From Aquimarina macrocephali JAMB N27 (GTDB lineage Bacteria > Bacteroidota > Bacteroidia > Flavobacteriales > Flavobacteriaceae): a DNA stretch of 64,000 nt. This document shows positions 29,036 through 36,356 of the stretch, in pieces. Where the stretch lies: assembly GCF_000520995.1 (NCBI RefSeq), contig NZ_JACA01000052.1:1-64000 (forward strand), read 5' to 3'. Under the pieces are notes generated by a model that saw nothing but the letters and a program-made list of their open reading frames with translations, made no database searches and was not told where the DNA came from. The position numbers and the translations under genes are program-made. Position 1 is the stretch's first letter, and every line of letters starts with the position of its first letter.

Positions 29036-29515
29036 CTATTTTCTTAACGCTTTAAGTTGTTCTTTACTATATTGGTTTGCATACTTCCTAAACCATTTTT
29101 CAACCGTTTTTTCTCCTAAATAATCATAGGTTACAGATAGTAAAAACTCTAACTTTTGCAAATACTCTTTTTTAGCTTTTTCTGGGTCTTTCATCATATT
29201 TCTTGTACGATCTTCTTTTTCCTTTTTTGAAGCAGGAACATGATGAAAGTAAGTTGTGTTAAAGTATTCCTTACTAAACTCGTGATATTGAGGAGTAAAA
29301 AGAATCATATTATGCCACATTTCGTCGATAATTAAAAGATCATCTGGTATAAAAACTCCTGGAATCTGACTTATGAATAAAAACTTGAGTGTTTCGTTAA
29401 AAATATCATTTACTTCTTCGGTTTCTATCTGATACATATCATTAAACCTCGAAATAATGTCTTCATTTTTAAACTGAAGAATATTTTCTAATTGTTTTTT
29501 GTCTAACCTTTTCAT
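29036..29515 (-). CDS. GRDP-like (DUF1399-related) 159-aa protein
   Basis: A soluble 159-aa protein, largely helical. The segment at about 66-95 (IDEMWHNMILFTPQYHEF, then YFHHVP) matches the conserved DxxWHxxxLxxxxYxxF...HHxP pattern of the glycine-rich-domain-protein-like family. The biochemical role of that family in bacteria is not established to my knowledge; the conserved His, Asp and Trp could bind a metal or form an active site. It is the first gene after the peptide gene and attenuator-like hairpin and is followed after 2 bp by the 305-aa gene. Its position makes it a candidate peptide-modifying or metal-handling protein, which is inference. Confidence 0.75.
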   Translation of the reverse strand: MKRLDKKQLENILQFKNEDIISRFNDMYQIETEEVNDIFNETLKFLFISQIPGVFIPDDLLIIDEMWHNMILFTPQYHEFSKEYFNTTYFHHVPASKKEKEDRTRNMMKDPEKAKKEYLQKLEFLLSVTYDYLGEKTVEKWFRKYANQYSKEQLKALRK

Positions 29516-29530
29516 GCTTAAATCTTATTG

Positions 29531-29561
29531 AAAAACGGTAGTACGATTTATCATACTACCG
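29531..29561 (-). terminator. Intra-operon stem-loop with T-tract (attenuator) after the peptide gene
   Basis: On the minus strand an 8-bp perfect stem (CGGTAGTA at 29536-29543 paired with 29554-29561, 10-nt loop) is followed directly by five Ts (29535-29531). It lies in the 56-bp gap between the 36-aa peptide gene and the 159-aa gene. Partial termination here would give more peptide transcript than enzyme and transporter transcript, a common arrangement in RiPP operons. Confidence 0.65.
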
Positions 29562-29571
29562 CAATAGATAT

Positions 29572-29682
29572 CTACAATGTAGATGAACAATGTCCACAGT
29601 TACTACAATGTGTACCTCCAACTGGATTAGCTGATTTTTCGGCTAGAATCTGAGAGATTAGCGCTTCTTTTTTAATTTGCAT
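29572..29682 (-). CDS. Candidate precursor peptide, 36 aa, Cys/His-rich core
   Basis: A short open frame, ATG at 29682 to TAG at 29572-29574, 36 residues. The N-terminal half is an amphipathic charged leader (MQIKKEALISQILAEK), followed by a Gly-Gly pair at 22-23 and a 13-residue tail in the segment GGTHCSNCGHCSSTL. Three Cys in CxxCxxC spacing, two His-Cys pairs and four Ser/Thr make the tail a plausible metal ligand or substrate for Cys/Ser/Thr modification. The leader/GG/core layout is that of ribosomal natural-product precursors. It heads an operon with a GRDP-like protein, a possible leader-binding protein, a TonB receptor and transporters, and is followed by an attenuator-like hairpin. 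The residues around GG do not fit the hydrophobic -4/-7 rule of C39-cleaved leaders. No known precursor family is recognised. Confidence 0.7.
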   Translation of the reverse strand: MQIKKEALISQILAEKSANPVGGTHCSNCGHCSSTL

Positions 29683-29742
29683 GATTACAATAAATTAAGA
29701 TTATACCTACTCTGTTTTTTAAGGTTTTCGGCTCGCCCTTTG

Positions 29743-29759
29743 TTGCAACATTGTTGCAA
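29743..29759. promoter_or_regulatory. 17-bp perfect dyad upstream of the peptide operon
   Basis: TTGCAACATTGTTGCAA, symmetrical 8-1-8 about position 29751. It is about 60 bp upstream of the peptide ATG on the minus strand. Size and odd centre resemble Fur-family boxes. A related, less perfect dyad lies 38 bp further upstream. Confidence 0.5.
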
Positions 29760-29780
29760 TATATAGGATACACATGTCAG

Positions 29781-29797
29781 ATGCAATGTTGTTGCAT
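29781..29797. promoter_or_regulatory. Second, imperfect TGCAA dyad upstream of the peptide operon
   Basis: ATGCAATGTTGTTGCAT shares the outer TGCAA...TTGCA half-sites and length with the perfect dyad at 29743-29759; the two central pairs do not match. Centre-to-centre distance is 38 bp. Confidence 0.4.
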
Positions 29798-30095
29798 TTA
29801 AAATAATGTTAAAAAATGACTTTCTTCTGTTCTACAGGGCCTACAAAGTTTTAGTGTAAATCATCAAAACCATAAACTGCTTTATTTGATCAATCAAATG
29901 TTGTAAACTCTTTAAGAATTAGGTTCTTAACACGTAAAAAGAGAGCTTTTGATACTACCAAATTTCTATACGTTCCCAATTAGATTGTTTTATTCTCCAA
30001 TTTATAAGTATATGGCTATGAGCTTAAAAGATGAATTTTAGCAAGAAAATTGTGAAGATATTTTTTGATGATCAACTAGGAGAATAATTCAATAA

Positions 30096-30114
30096 ATAAT
30101 AGTTTAACTATTAT
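30096..30114. promoter_or_regulatory. Upstream AATAGT dyad of the exporter operon
   Basis: ATAATAGTTTAACTATTAT is a perfect 9-1-9 palindrome. Its core AATAGTTTAACTATT differs only in the three central bases from the dyad at 30139-30155, whose centre is 42 bp away (four helical turns). A third half-site, ATAGTTAAACT at 30120-30130, can pair with 30101-30111 as an 11-bp hairpin followed by a T-run, so termination is an alternative reading. Confidence 0.5.
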
Positions 30115-30138
30115 AAATTATAGTTAAACTTTTTTATT

Positions 30139-30163
30139 TAATAGTATTACTATTATATCTTTG
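30139..30163 (+). promoter_or_regulatory. AATAGT dyad abutting a TAnnTTTG promoter box
   Basis: TAATAGTATTACTATTA (30139-30155) is a perfect 8-1-8 palindrome. TATCTTTG (30156-30163), a match to the Bacteroidota -7 consensus, begins at the next base. A protein bound to the dyad would cover the promoter spacer, so repression of the small-protein/ABC/HlyD/TolC operon is the natural reading. Confidence 0.5.
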
Positions 30164-30224
30164 CTTTGAAATAATTAAAATATCATTGTTCGTTTTACCA
30201 AGATCTCATACTAAAAATTATAAA

Positions 30225-30542
30225 ATGAATTTGTATAGGAAGAACATACTAATGTTTTTTAAAAGCCTCCCAATATTGGTAGTATTGTTTGCTATAGTTA
30301 TTCAACCTCTAGCTCAAACCATAAGTTTTTTTACAGATTCTTCTTATGGATTAGTTCAAGTAGATGACGAAGAAAATGTAGAAAAAGAAGAGCAACAGGA
30401 AGATGGGAAAAACGAATTACAGATTTTAAGTGTACATAATCATTCTTTGAAATATGACATAGGACTTTCTACCTATTCATCTCAAAAAATGTATGGTAGT
30501 TTTTATATAGAAATCCTTATTCCACCACCTGATGTGGCATAA
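30225..30542 (+). CDS. Small signal-bearing acidic protein preceding the exporter
   Basis: A 105-aa protein from the ATG at 30225 (a TTG at 30186 would add 13 residues). A hydrophobic signal or anchor (about 10-30, ending near PLAQT) is followed by a very acidic stretch (DDEENVEKEEQQED) and a short tail ending IPPPDVA. I recognise no family. It is the first gene of the exporter operon, 125 bp upstream of the ABC gene. It may be an accessory or self-protection protein, or a secreted cargo; none of these is shown. Confidence 0.65.
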   Translation: MNLYRKNILMFFKSLPILVVLFAIVIQPLAQTISFFTDSSYGLVQVDDEENVEKEEQQEDGKNELQILSVHNHSLKYDIGLSTYSSQKMYGSFYIEILIPPPDVA

Positions 30543-30667
30543 AAAAGACCTCAGTTATTTCATATGTCTTTCCTAATTCTTAAGGAAACATTTCATTCAA
30601 ATTACATAAAAAAGTAAGGATTAATACATATTGATCCCAAACCATTAACACCCAAATTATAAGTTAA

Positions 30668-32341
30668 ATGGAAAATATAATATCACCCTGGAAGAGGTTT
30701 TTAAGCCTTCTTGAACTCGACAAAAAAGATATTCGTCAGATTTTTTACTATGCTATTTTTGCTGGTCTAGTAGCTCTAACCTTACCATTAGGAATACAAG
30801 CCATCATAAATCTTATTCAGGGAGCGCAGGTGTCTACCTCCTGGATTGTACTTGTGGTTCTCGTAACAATGGGAGTAGCATTTCAAGGAATTTTACAATT
30901 GATGCAAATACGCATTCTAGAAAATATGCAACAAAAGATTTTTACCAGAGCCTCTTTTGAATTTGCATACAGATTCCCTAAAATCAAAATAGAAGAATTG
31001 AGTAATTATTATCCACCGGAGTTAGCAAATCGTTTTTTTGATGTACTAACCATTCAAAAAGGGTTATCCAAAATATTGATTGATTTTCCAGCTGCAGTCT
31101 TACAAATCATATTTGGTTTAATGTTGCTCTCGTTCTATCATCCATTCTTTATCATTTATGGTTTCTTGCTAGTATTGCTCATTTACATTGTATTTAAGTT
31201 CACTGCAAAGAAAGGTCTAGAAACCAGTCTTGTCGAATCTAAAAGTAAATACAAGGTAGCACATTGGATACAAGAAATATCACGTTCCCTTATTAGTTTT
31301 AAACTATCTGGTACAACCAGTCTGGCTATGAAACGAAACGATGATCTCACAACAAACTACCTAGAAGCAAGAGAAAATCACTTTAAAGTCTTGATAACCC
31401 AGTTTATTCAGCTTATAAGTTTTAAGGTATTAGTGACCGCAGGACTTTTAAGTATAGGTGGTTTATTAGTACTTAACCAGCAAATGAATATAGGACAGTT
31501 TGTAGCTGCCGAAATCATCATATTACTAGTGCTCAGTTCTGTAGAAAAATTGATAAAAGGGTTAGAACCTTTCTATGATGTATTGACATCACTCGAAAAA
31601 ATAGGGCAGGTGGTAGATAAAAAATTAGAAGTTCAAGACGGTGAAGACCCATTTATAAATAATCATGAATTACATATAGAACTCGATGATTTAAAATATA
31701 TCACACCAGGAGGTCAAGAAGTTTTAAGCAATATTAATTTTAATATAGAGCACAAGGATAGAATACTTTTTGAAGGTGCTTCTGGTTCTGGTAAAACAAC
31801 GTTATTAAAAATATTATCTGGACTTTTAACACCATCCAAGGGTTCTTTATATGTGAATGATGTCTCTATAAAAGGAGTTTGGCCTAATAAATATCGTTCA
31901 CATGTAGGACAGGTAATTCCTTCACAGTTACCATTTGAAGGTACTATACTCGAAAACATAACATTTGGGAGAAAAGATGTATCTCAAGAACATTTACATA
32001 CAGTGCTTAAAGAACTTGGTTTACTTACGTTCATTAAGCAACAACCAAATGGGATAAACACAATACTATATCCTGAAGGGCAACAAATACCATTTACAGT
32101 TTCTAAGCGCATTGTTTTGGCCAGAGCCATTATACATAACCCCAAATTACTATTACTTAAAGATCCTTTAGAGCATTTTGAAAAGGAAGAAACAGAACAA
32201 ATAATCAAATATTTGACCGGGCCAGAAAGACCTTGGATATTAGTTGTTTCTAGTCGAAATGATTACTGGAAAACTCATTGTAATCAGACGATTAAAATTT
32301 CAGAAGGAAAAATAACCTCAAAAAATAAGAACAATGCTTAA
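30668..32341 (+). CDS. Type I-like export ABC transporter with atypical nucleotide-binding domain
   Basis: A 557-aa fused membrane/ATPase protein. The transmembrane domain (about 20-300) has six spans; no C39 peptidase domain precedes it. The ATPase part has a good Walker A (GASGSGKTT, about 375-383). The signature LSGGQ is replaced by IPFTV, and the Walker B LLLLDEP is replaced by LLLLKDP: the Mg-binding Asp is Lys and the catalytic Glu is Asp. Bacteroidota relatives of this exporter often have altered residues here, so this may be a lineage trait rather than inactivation. The stop overlaps the HlyD gene by 8 bp. With HlyD and TolC partners it should move a substrate across both membranes; the neighbouring 36-aa peptide is a candidate. 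Confidence 0.88.
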   Translation: MENIISPWKRFLSLLELDKKDIRQIFYYAIFAGLVALTLPLGIQAIINLIQGAQVSTSWIVLVVLVTMGVAFQGILQLMQIRILENMQQKIFTRASFEFAYRFPKIKIEELSNYYPPELANRFFDVLTIQKGLSKILIDFPAAVLQIIFGLMLLSFYHPFFIIYGFLLVLLIYIVFKFTAKKGLETSLVESKSKYKVAHWIQEISRSLISFKLSGTTSLAMKRNDDLTTNYLEARENHFKVLITQFIQLISFKVLVTAGLLSIGGLLVLNQQMNIGQFVAAEIIILLVLSSVEKLIKGLEPFYDVLTSLEKIGQVVDKKLEVQDGEDPFINNHELHIELDDLKYITPGGQEVLSNINFNIEHKDRILFEGASGSGKTTLLKILSGLLTPSKGSLYVNDVSIKGVWPNKYRSHVGQVIPSQLPFEGTILENITFGRKDVSQEHLHTVLKELGLLTFIKQQPNGINTILYPEGQQIPFTVSKRIVLARAIIHNPKLLLLKDPLEHFEKEETEQIIKYLTGPERPWILVVSSRNDYWKTHCNQTIKISEGKITSKNKNNA

Positions 32342-33686
32342 TATCTCTTATAATCAATTAAATAAGAAAGTGTCATTAAAAGGATATACCGCTTTTGCGA
32401 AAGCTTTTGCCCCAAGACATAATAAGTACTTTAATCGCTTTTTAGGGGCATTTGCACTTATACTAATCATTGTGCTTTTTCTACCTTGGACTCAAAACGT
32501 GAGTGGTAATGGTTATGTTACAACACTTACACCTGATCAGCGGCCTCAAACCATACAATCACCTATTCCTGGTCGTATTGAAAAATGGCACGTAAAAGAA
32601 GGTGATTATGTTACCAAAGGTGATACCATTCTCTTTATTTCTGAAATTAAAACTGAGTATCAAGATCCTCGTTTAGTAGAGCACACTAATCAGCAACGCG
32701 AAGCAAAAAGCCGTTCGGTCGTTTCATACCAAGAGAAAGTTAAAACACTAAAAGGGCAGGTGAGGGCCTTAATGAACGAACGCACATTAAAACTTTCTCA
32801 AGCTAGAAATAAATTAAAACAAACGCACTTTAAAGTAAAGAGTGATAGTATTGATTTTCAGGCAGCAAAGACTAATCTTGATATTGCTCAAAAACAGTAT
32901 GATCGTACAGTAACGCTTCAAAACGAAGGCCTTAAGGCTGTAACGGATGTAGAAAAAAAGCACTTGAAATTACAAGAAACTCAAGCAAAACTCATATCAC
33001 AAGAAAATAAACTACTTGCGAGTCAGAATTCAGTTATGAATGCACAACTAGAAATAAGCCGTATAACGGCAGAGTATTCTAACAAAATTGCAAAGTCAAG
33101 AAGTGAACGTTTTACAGCCGAGTCAAATCAATTCGAAGCAGAAGCGCAGGTATCAAAACTAGACAACCAATCCTCTAGTTATAAAATACGTAATGAGATG
33201 TATTATATCACTGCTCCACAGAATGGTTATATAAATAAAGCTATAAAAGGAGGTATAGGTGAAACGTTTAAAGAAGGAGAAAAATTGGTAGGTATAATGC
33301 CGGCAAACTATGACCTTGCCGTAGAAACTTTTGTAAACCCTATCGATTTACCGTTAATGCATATAGGTGAAAGTGTTCGTGTCCAGTTTGATGGATGGCC
33401 TGCTATTTTTTTTAGCGGTTGGCCCAATGCATCTTATGGAACCTATGCAGGAAAAATTGTTGCGATAGAAACCTTTATAAGCGTTAATGGAAAATTTAGA
33501 ATCCTCATAGCCCCGGATGATACGGAAAATTCATGGCCCGAAAATGTTCGTGTAGGCTCAGGAGCATACACCATTGCTTTATTAGAAGATGTCTCTATTT
33601 GGTACGAATTATGGCGACAACTTAATGGTTTTCCTCCTAATTATTACACTCCAGAAGATGGACAAGTTAAAAAAGATAAGAAGTAA
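32334..33686 (+). CDS. HlyD-family periplasmic adaptor
   Basis: A 450-aa adaptor protein. A single N-terminal span (about 40-58) leads to a lipoyl-like hairpin half (IQSPIPGRIEKWHVKEGDYV, about 80-100), a long coiled coil (about 115-285) and the second lipoyl/beta-barrel half (TAPQNGYINKA, about 300-400). It joins the inner-membrane ABC protein to the TolC channel. Its ATG lies inside the ABC gene (8-bp overlap) and its stop TAA directly abuts the TolC gene ATG. Confidence 0.92.
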   Translation: MLNISYNQLNKKVSLKGYTAFAKAFAPRHNKYFNRFLGAFALILIIVLFLPWTQNVSGNGYVTTLTPDQRPQTIQSPIPGRIEKWHVKEGDYVTKGDTILFISEIKTEYQDPRLVEHTNQQREAKSRSVVSYQEKVKTLKGQVRALMNERTLKLSQARNKLKQTHFKVKSDSIDFQAAKTNLDIAQKQYDRTVTLQNEGLKAVTDVEKKHLKLQETQAKLISQENKLLASQNSVMNAQLEISRITAEYSNKIAKSRSERFTAESNQFEAEAQVSKLDNQSSSYKIRNEMYYITAPQNGYINKAIKGGIGETFKEGEKLVGIMPANYDLAVETFVNPIDLPLMHIGESVRVQFDGWPAIFFSGWPNASYGTYAGKIVAIETFISVNGKFRILIAPDDTENSWPENVRVGSGAYTIALLEDVSIWYELWRQLNGFPPNYYTPEDGQVKKDKK

Positions 33687-35099
33687 ATGAAGACACTTTT
33701 AAAATATACATTGCTGCTTTTTGTTTTTGTTTATTCTGAAATAGTAACAGCCCAAACCATGCCCGTTTCATTAGAGAATGCACTTTCTTTTGAAGAGTAT
33801 TTGGGTTATGTAAAAAAGTACCACCCATTAATGAAACAAGCCGAACTTGCATTGAGTGTAGGCGAAGCAAATTTGTTAAAAGCACGTGGTGGATTTGATC
33901 CGAAAATTGAAGTAGATTATGATCGAAAGAAATTTAAAAACACAGAATATTACGATCAACTAAATGCTACCTTTAAAATACCTACTTGGTATGGCGTTGA
34001 GTTCAAAGCAAATTTTGAAGAGAATACGGGTGAATTTCTGAATCCTGATCACACTGTTCCTGATGGTGGATTGTATAGTGCAGGTGTCTCATTTTCACTA
34101 GCCCAAGGTTTTTTGATCAACGAACGTATGGCCTCACTTAAAAAAGCGCGTTTTTTTAGAGAGCAGGCCAAAGCAGATAGAGATTTACTTGTTAATACGC
34201 TATTGTTCGAAGCTAGTGTAGCATATTTAGAGTGGTTAAAAGCTACTAATGAAGAGCTTATTTATACAACTTTTCTTAAAAATGCAAATGTGCGTCTTAT
34301 TGCCATAGAACGTAGTGTTGAAATAGGTGAAAAAGCAGCTATTGACATTACTGAAGCCAGAATTGCATCACAAAACAGGCAACTTAATCTAGAAGCAGCT
34401 TCTTTAAAAAGAAGAAAAGCTGCTCTAATAGTTAGCAATTATTTGTGGTTACATGATATACCAATGGAGATTCGGGAAGAAGTGGTTCCCGTATTGCCAA
34501 AACTAAATACTTTAGAAGCTTCACTTTTATTAGAAGGCATCACAGATACTTCGAGATTACTTCGTAATCATCCTAAATTATTAAGCCTTGATGCCAAAAT
34601 TGATGGGCTCACAGTAGAGCGTTCCTTAAAACTAAATAAGTTATTGCCTAAAATAAGTGTTCAGTACAATTTCTTAACATCAAAAATAGATCAGGCACGT
34701 ACTTTTAATACAGAGAATTATAAAGCATTTGTTAATTTTAGTTTTCCATTATTTTTGCGCAAAGCAAGAGGAGATTTACGGTTGGCTAATTTGAAATTAC
34801 AAGATGCCAATCTTGAACGTGTATCGACAACGATTACTCTTCAAAATAAAATTGATGCTGTATATGCCGAGATTAATTCGCTTACTAAACAAAATCAATT
34901 AGTAAGAAACATAGTCACAGATTATAAAGCATTGGTTAATGCAGAAGAACGTAAATTCTTTTTAGGAGAAAGCTCATTGTTTATTATAAACTTGCGAGAA
35001 CAAAAATTAATTGATGTACAATTAAAAGAAAATACTTTGCTCATTAAACGACTTATGGCGACAGCTGGCTTGTATAATACTTTGGGAGTATCTATCTAA
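33687..35099 (+). CDS. TolC-family outer-membrane channel protein
   Basis: A 470-aa protein with signal peptide (about 1-23, ending VTAQ) and two repeats of long amphipathic helices typical of outer membrane efflux (OEP) proteins, for example LKARGGFDPKIEVDYDRK followed by paired helices. It completes the ABC-HlyD-TolC envelope-spanning exporter. It begins with no gap after HlyD. No clear terminator follows. Confidence 0.9.
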   Translation: MKTLLKYTLLLFVFVYSEIVTAQTMPVSLENALSFEEYLGYVKKYHPLMKQAELALSVGEANLLKARGGFDPKIEVDYDRKKFKNTEYYDQLNATFKIPTWYGVEFKANFEENTGEFLNPDHTVPDGGLYSAGVSFSLAQGFLINERMASLKKARFFREQAKADRDLLVNTLLFEASVAYLEWLKATNEELIYTTFLKNANVRLIAIERSVEIGEKAAIDITEARIASQNRQLNLEAASLKRRKAALIVSNYLWLHDIPMEIREEVVPVLPKLNTLEASLLLEGITDTSRLLRNHPKLLSLDAKIDGLTVERSLKLNKLLPKISVQYNFLTSKIDQARTFNTENYKAFVNFSFPLFLRKARGDLRLANLKLQDANLERVSTTITLQNKIDAVYAEINSLTKQNQLVRNIVTDYKALVNAEERKFFLGESSLFIINLREQKLIDVQLKENTLLIKRLMATAGLYNTLGVSI

Positions 35100-35282
35100 A
35101 CAAAAATTGAGTAAGTGACAACAGATTTTAGAAAAAGCATATCAGGTTATTCATCTTAGATATAACTTTATGTAAGTACTGTTAAATTATAATTTTATCC
35201 TATTCTATAGATTGCGGCGAGAACTATTTTTGTAGATAAATAATCAATTACAATTGATTAGTAAAATGTAAACCGAATCGAT

Positions 35283-35906
35283 ATGAATCAGAAATGGGAT
35301 AAAAGGTATAAAGGTCAAGAATTTGCTTATGGCAAAGAGCCAAATATGTTTTTTAAAGAATGGCTTTCAAAATTTGAACCGGGATCTATATTGATGCCAG
35401 CAGACGGAGAAGGACGTAATGGAGTATTTGCGGCGCAACTAGGGTGGGAAGTGACTTCGTTTGACCTAAGTATAGAAGGGCAGTCAAAAGCAGTACAACT
35501 TGCAAAAGAGAACAGTGTTATTCTTGAGTATATTGTTGGAGATTTAGAACAACTCAAGTTTAAAAGAGAAACATTCGATGCTATTGGACTTGTGTATGCT
35601 CATTTTTCTGCCGAAAAGAAATCAGTATTTCACAAGAAATTAAATGACTATCTCAAAGAAGGTGGCATCATTATTTTAGAAGCTTTTAGCAAAAACCATA
35701 TACATTTTAGAAATCATAATCCTAAAGTTGGAGGTCCTAAGGATATTGACATGCTGTACTCTAAAGAAGAAATAATAGCTGACTTTAAAAATTATGAAAT
35801 AGTACTATTAGAGGAAGAAGAAGTTCTTTTGGATGAAGGTAAATTTCACATAGGAAAGGGTGCCGTAATTAGATTTGTAGCAAGAAAATTGAGTAAAAAC
35901 CATTAA
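35283..35906 (+). CDS. Class I SAM-dependent methyltransferase
   Basis: A 207-aa soluble methyltransferase. Motif I is the variant PADGEGRNGVFAA (about 39-51), common in TehB/thiopurine-type small enzymes, followed by SFDLS and GGIIILEAF. The substrate cannot be named. It stands 183 bp after the TolC gene on the same strand, so it may be a separate unit. It is the second small methyltransferase flanking the peptide/exporter locus. Confidence 0.82.
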   Translation: MNQKWDKRYKGQEFAYGKEPNMFFKEWLSKFEPGSILMPADGEGRNGVFAAQLGWEVTSFDLSIEGQSKAVQLAKENSVILEYIVGDLEQLKFKRETFDAIGLVYAHFSAEKKSVFHKKLNDYLKEGGIIILEAFSKNHIHFRNHNPKVGGPKDIDMLYSKEEIIADFKNYEIVLLEEEEVLLDEGKFHIGKGAVIRFVARKLSKNH

Positions 35907-36082
35907 TACTTATGATTAACTATATATTGTTAAAGCTTTAATTGTTTCTGGATAGTAACAGTTTTTATCAATAAGATGGCTACGGTTACCAGAAAATTCA
36001 TTTTCAGAAAAGAAAGATAAATTTTAAAAGAATTTTATAAAAATAATTAATTTAGGTATCGATGGTGATATAAGCTAAATCT

Positions 36083-36340
36083 CTAAACAATGTTTTCTAA
36101 AAAAGGCTCTGCCATGGCTGCAGATGTATCTCTGGGATCAATAATGATAATATGCCCATGATATTTAAAATGATATCGAATATGAGTTGATACACCTCTA
36201 TAAAATCATGCAGTATTTCCTGTGTATTTAAACTTTGTATTTACGTTCTTCAAAATAGGTGAGGAAGATTTTTCTTTTGACTCTTTTTTGGAACTGAGTT
36301 CTCTGGTTAGTTCCAAACGTTTTTGTGAACAACATGACAT
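36083..36340 (-). pseudogene. Small gene interrupted by an in-frame TGA
   Basis: An 85-codon frame starting with ATG at 36340 and reading MSCCSQKRLEL... has a TGA at 36206-36208 (codon 45), then continues in the same frame (FYRGVSTHIRYHF, later DPRDTSAAMAEPFL) to a TAG at 36083. The part after the stop is clearly protein-like, so this is one gene with a single nonsense codon rather than two genes. No selenocysteine machinery or SECIS signal is apparent. It follows the DUF1360-like gene and the 767-aa gene on the same strand, and probably belonged to that operon. Family not recognised. Confidence 0.65.
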
Positions 36341-36356
36341 AGATTTCTTTTTTTAA

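Larger units (their letters stand above)
29683..30224. other. Divergent control region between the peptide operon and the exporter operon
   Basis: A 540-bp non-coding stretch. It holds two TGCAA-type dyads near the peptide gene (29743-29759 and 29781-29797), another dyad TTAAGAA-N5-TTCTTAA (29912-29930), and two AATAGT dyads plus a promoter box next to the exporter operon (30096-30163). No further coding frame is convincing. Confidence 0.65.

Noticed and set aside
29572..29682. The peptide as a classical lanthipeptide or C39-cleaved bacteriocin
   Set aside because: No LanB/C/M enzyme is in the window, the exporter lacks a C39 peptidase domain, and residues -4 and -7 from the Gly-Gly pair are Pro and Ser rather than hydrophobic.
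30101..30136. Hairpin AGTTTAACTAT/ATAGTTAAACT plus T-run as a plain terminator
   Set aside because: No plus-strand gene ends upstream of it, and overlapping dyads with the same half-site next to a promoter box favour an operator; kept as an alternative only.
36083..36340. Reading the in-frame TGA as selenocysteine
   Set aside because: No SECIS-like hairpin is evident right after the TGA, no selenocysteine genes are in the window, and the flanking residues do not resemble a selenoprotein active site.
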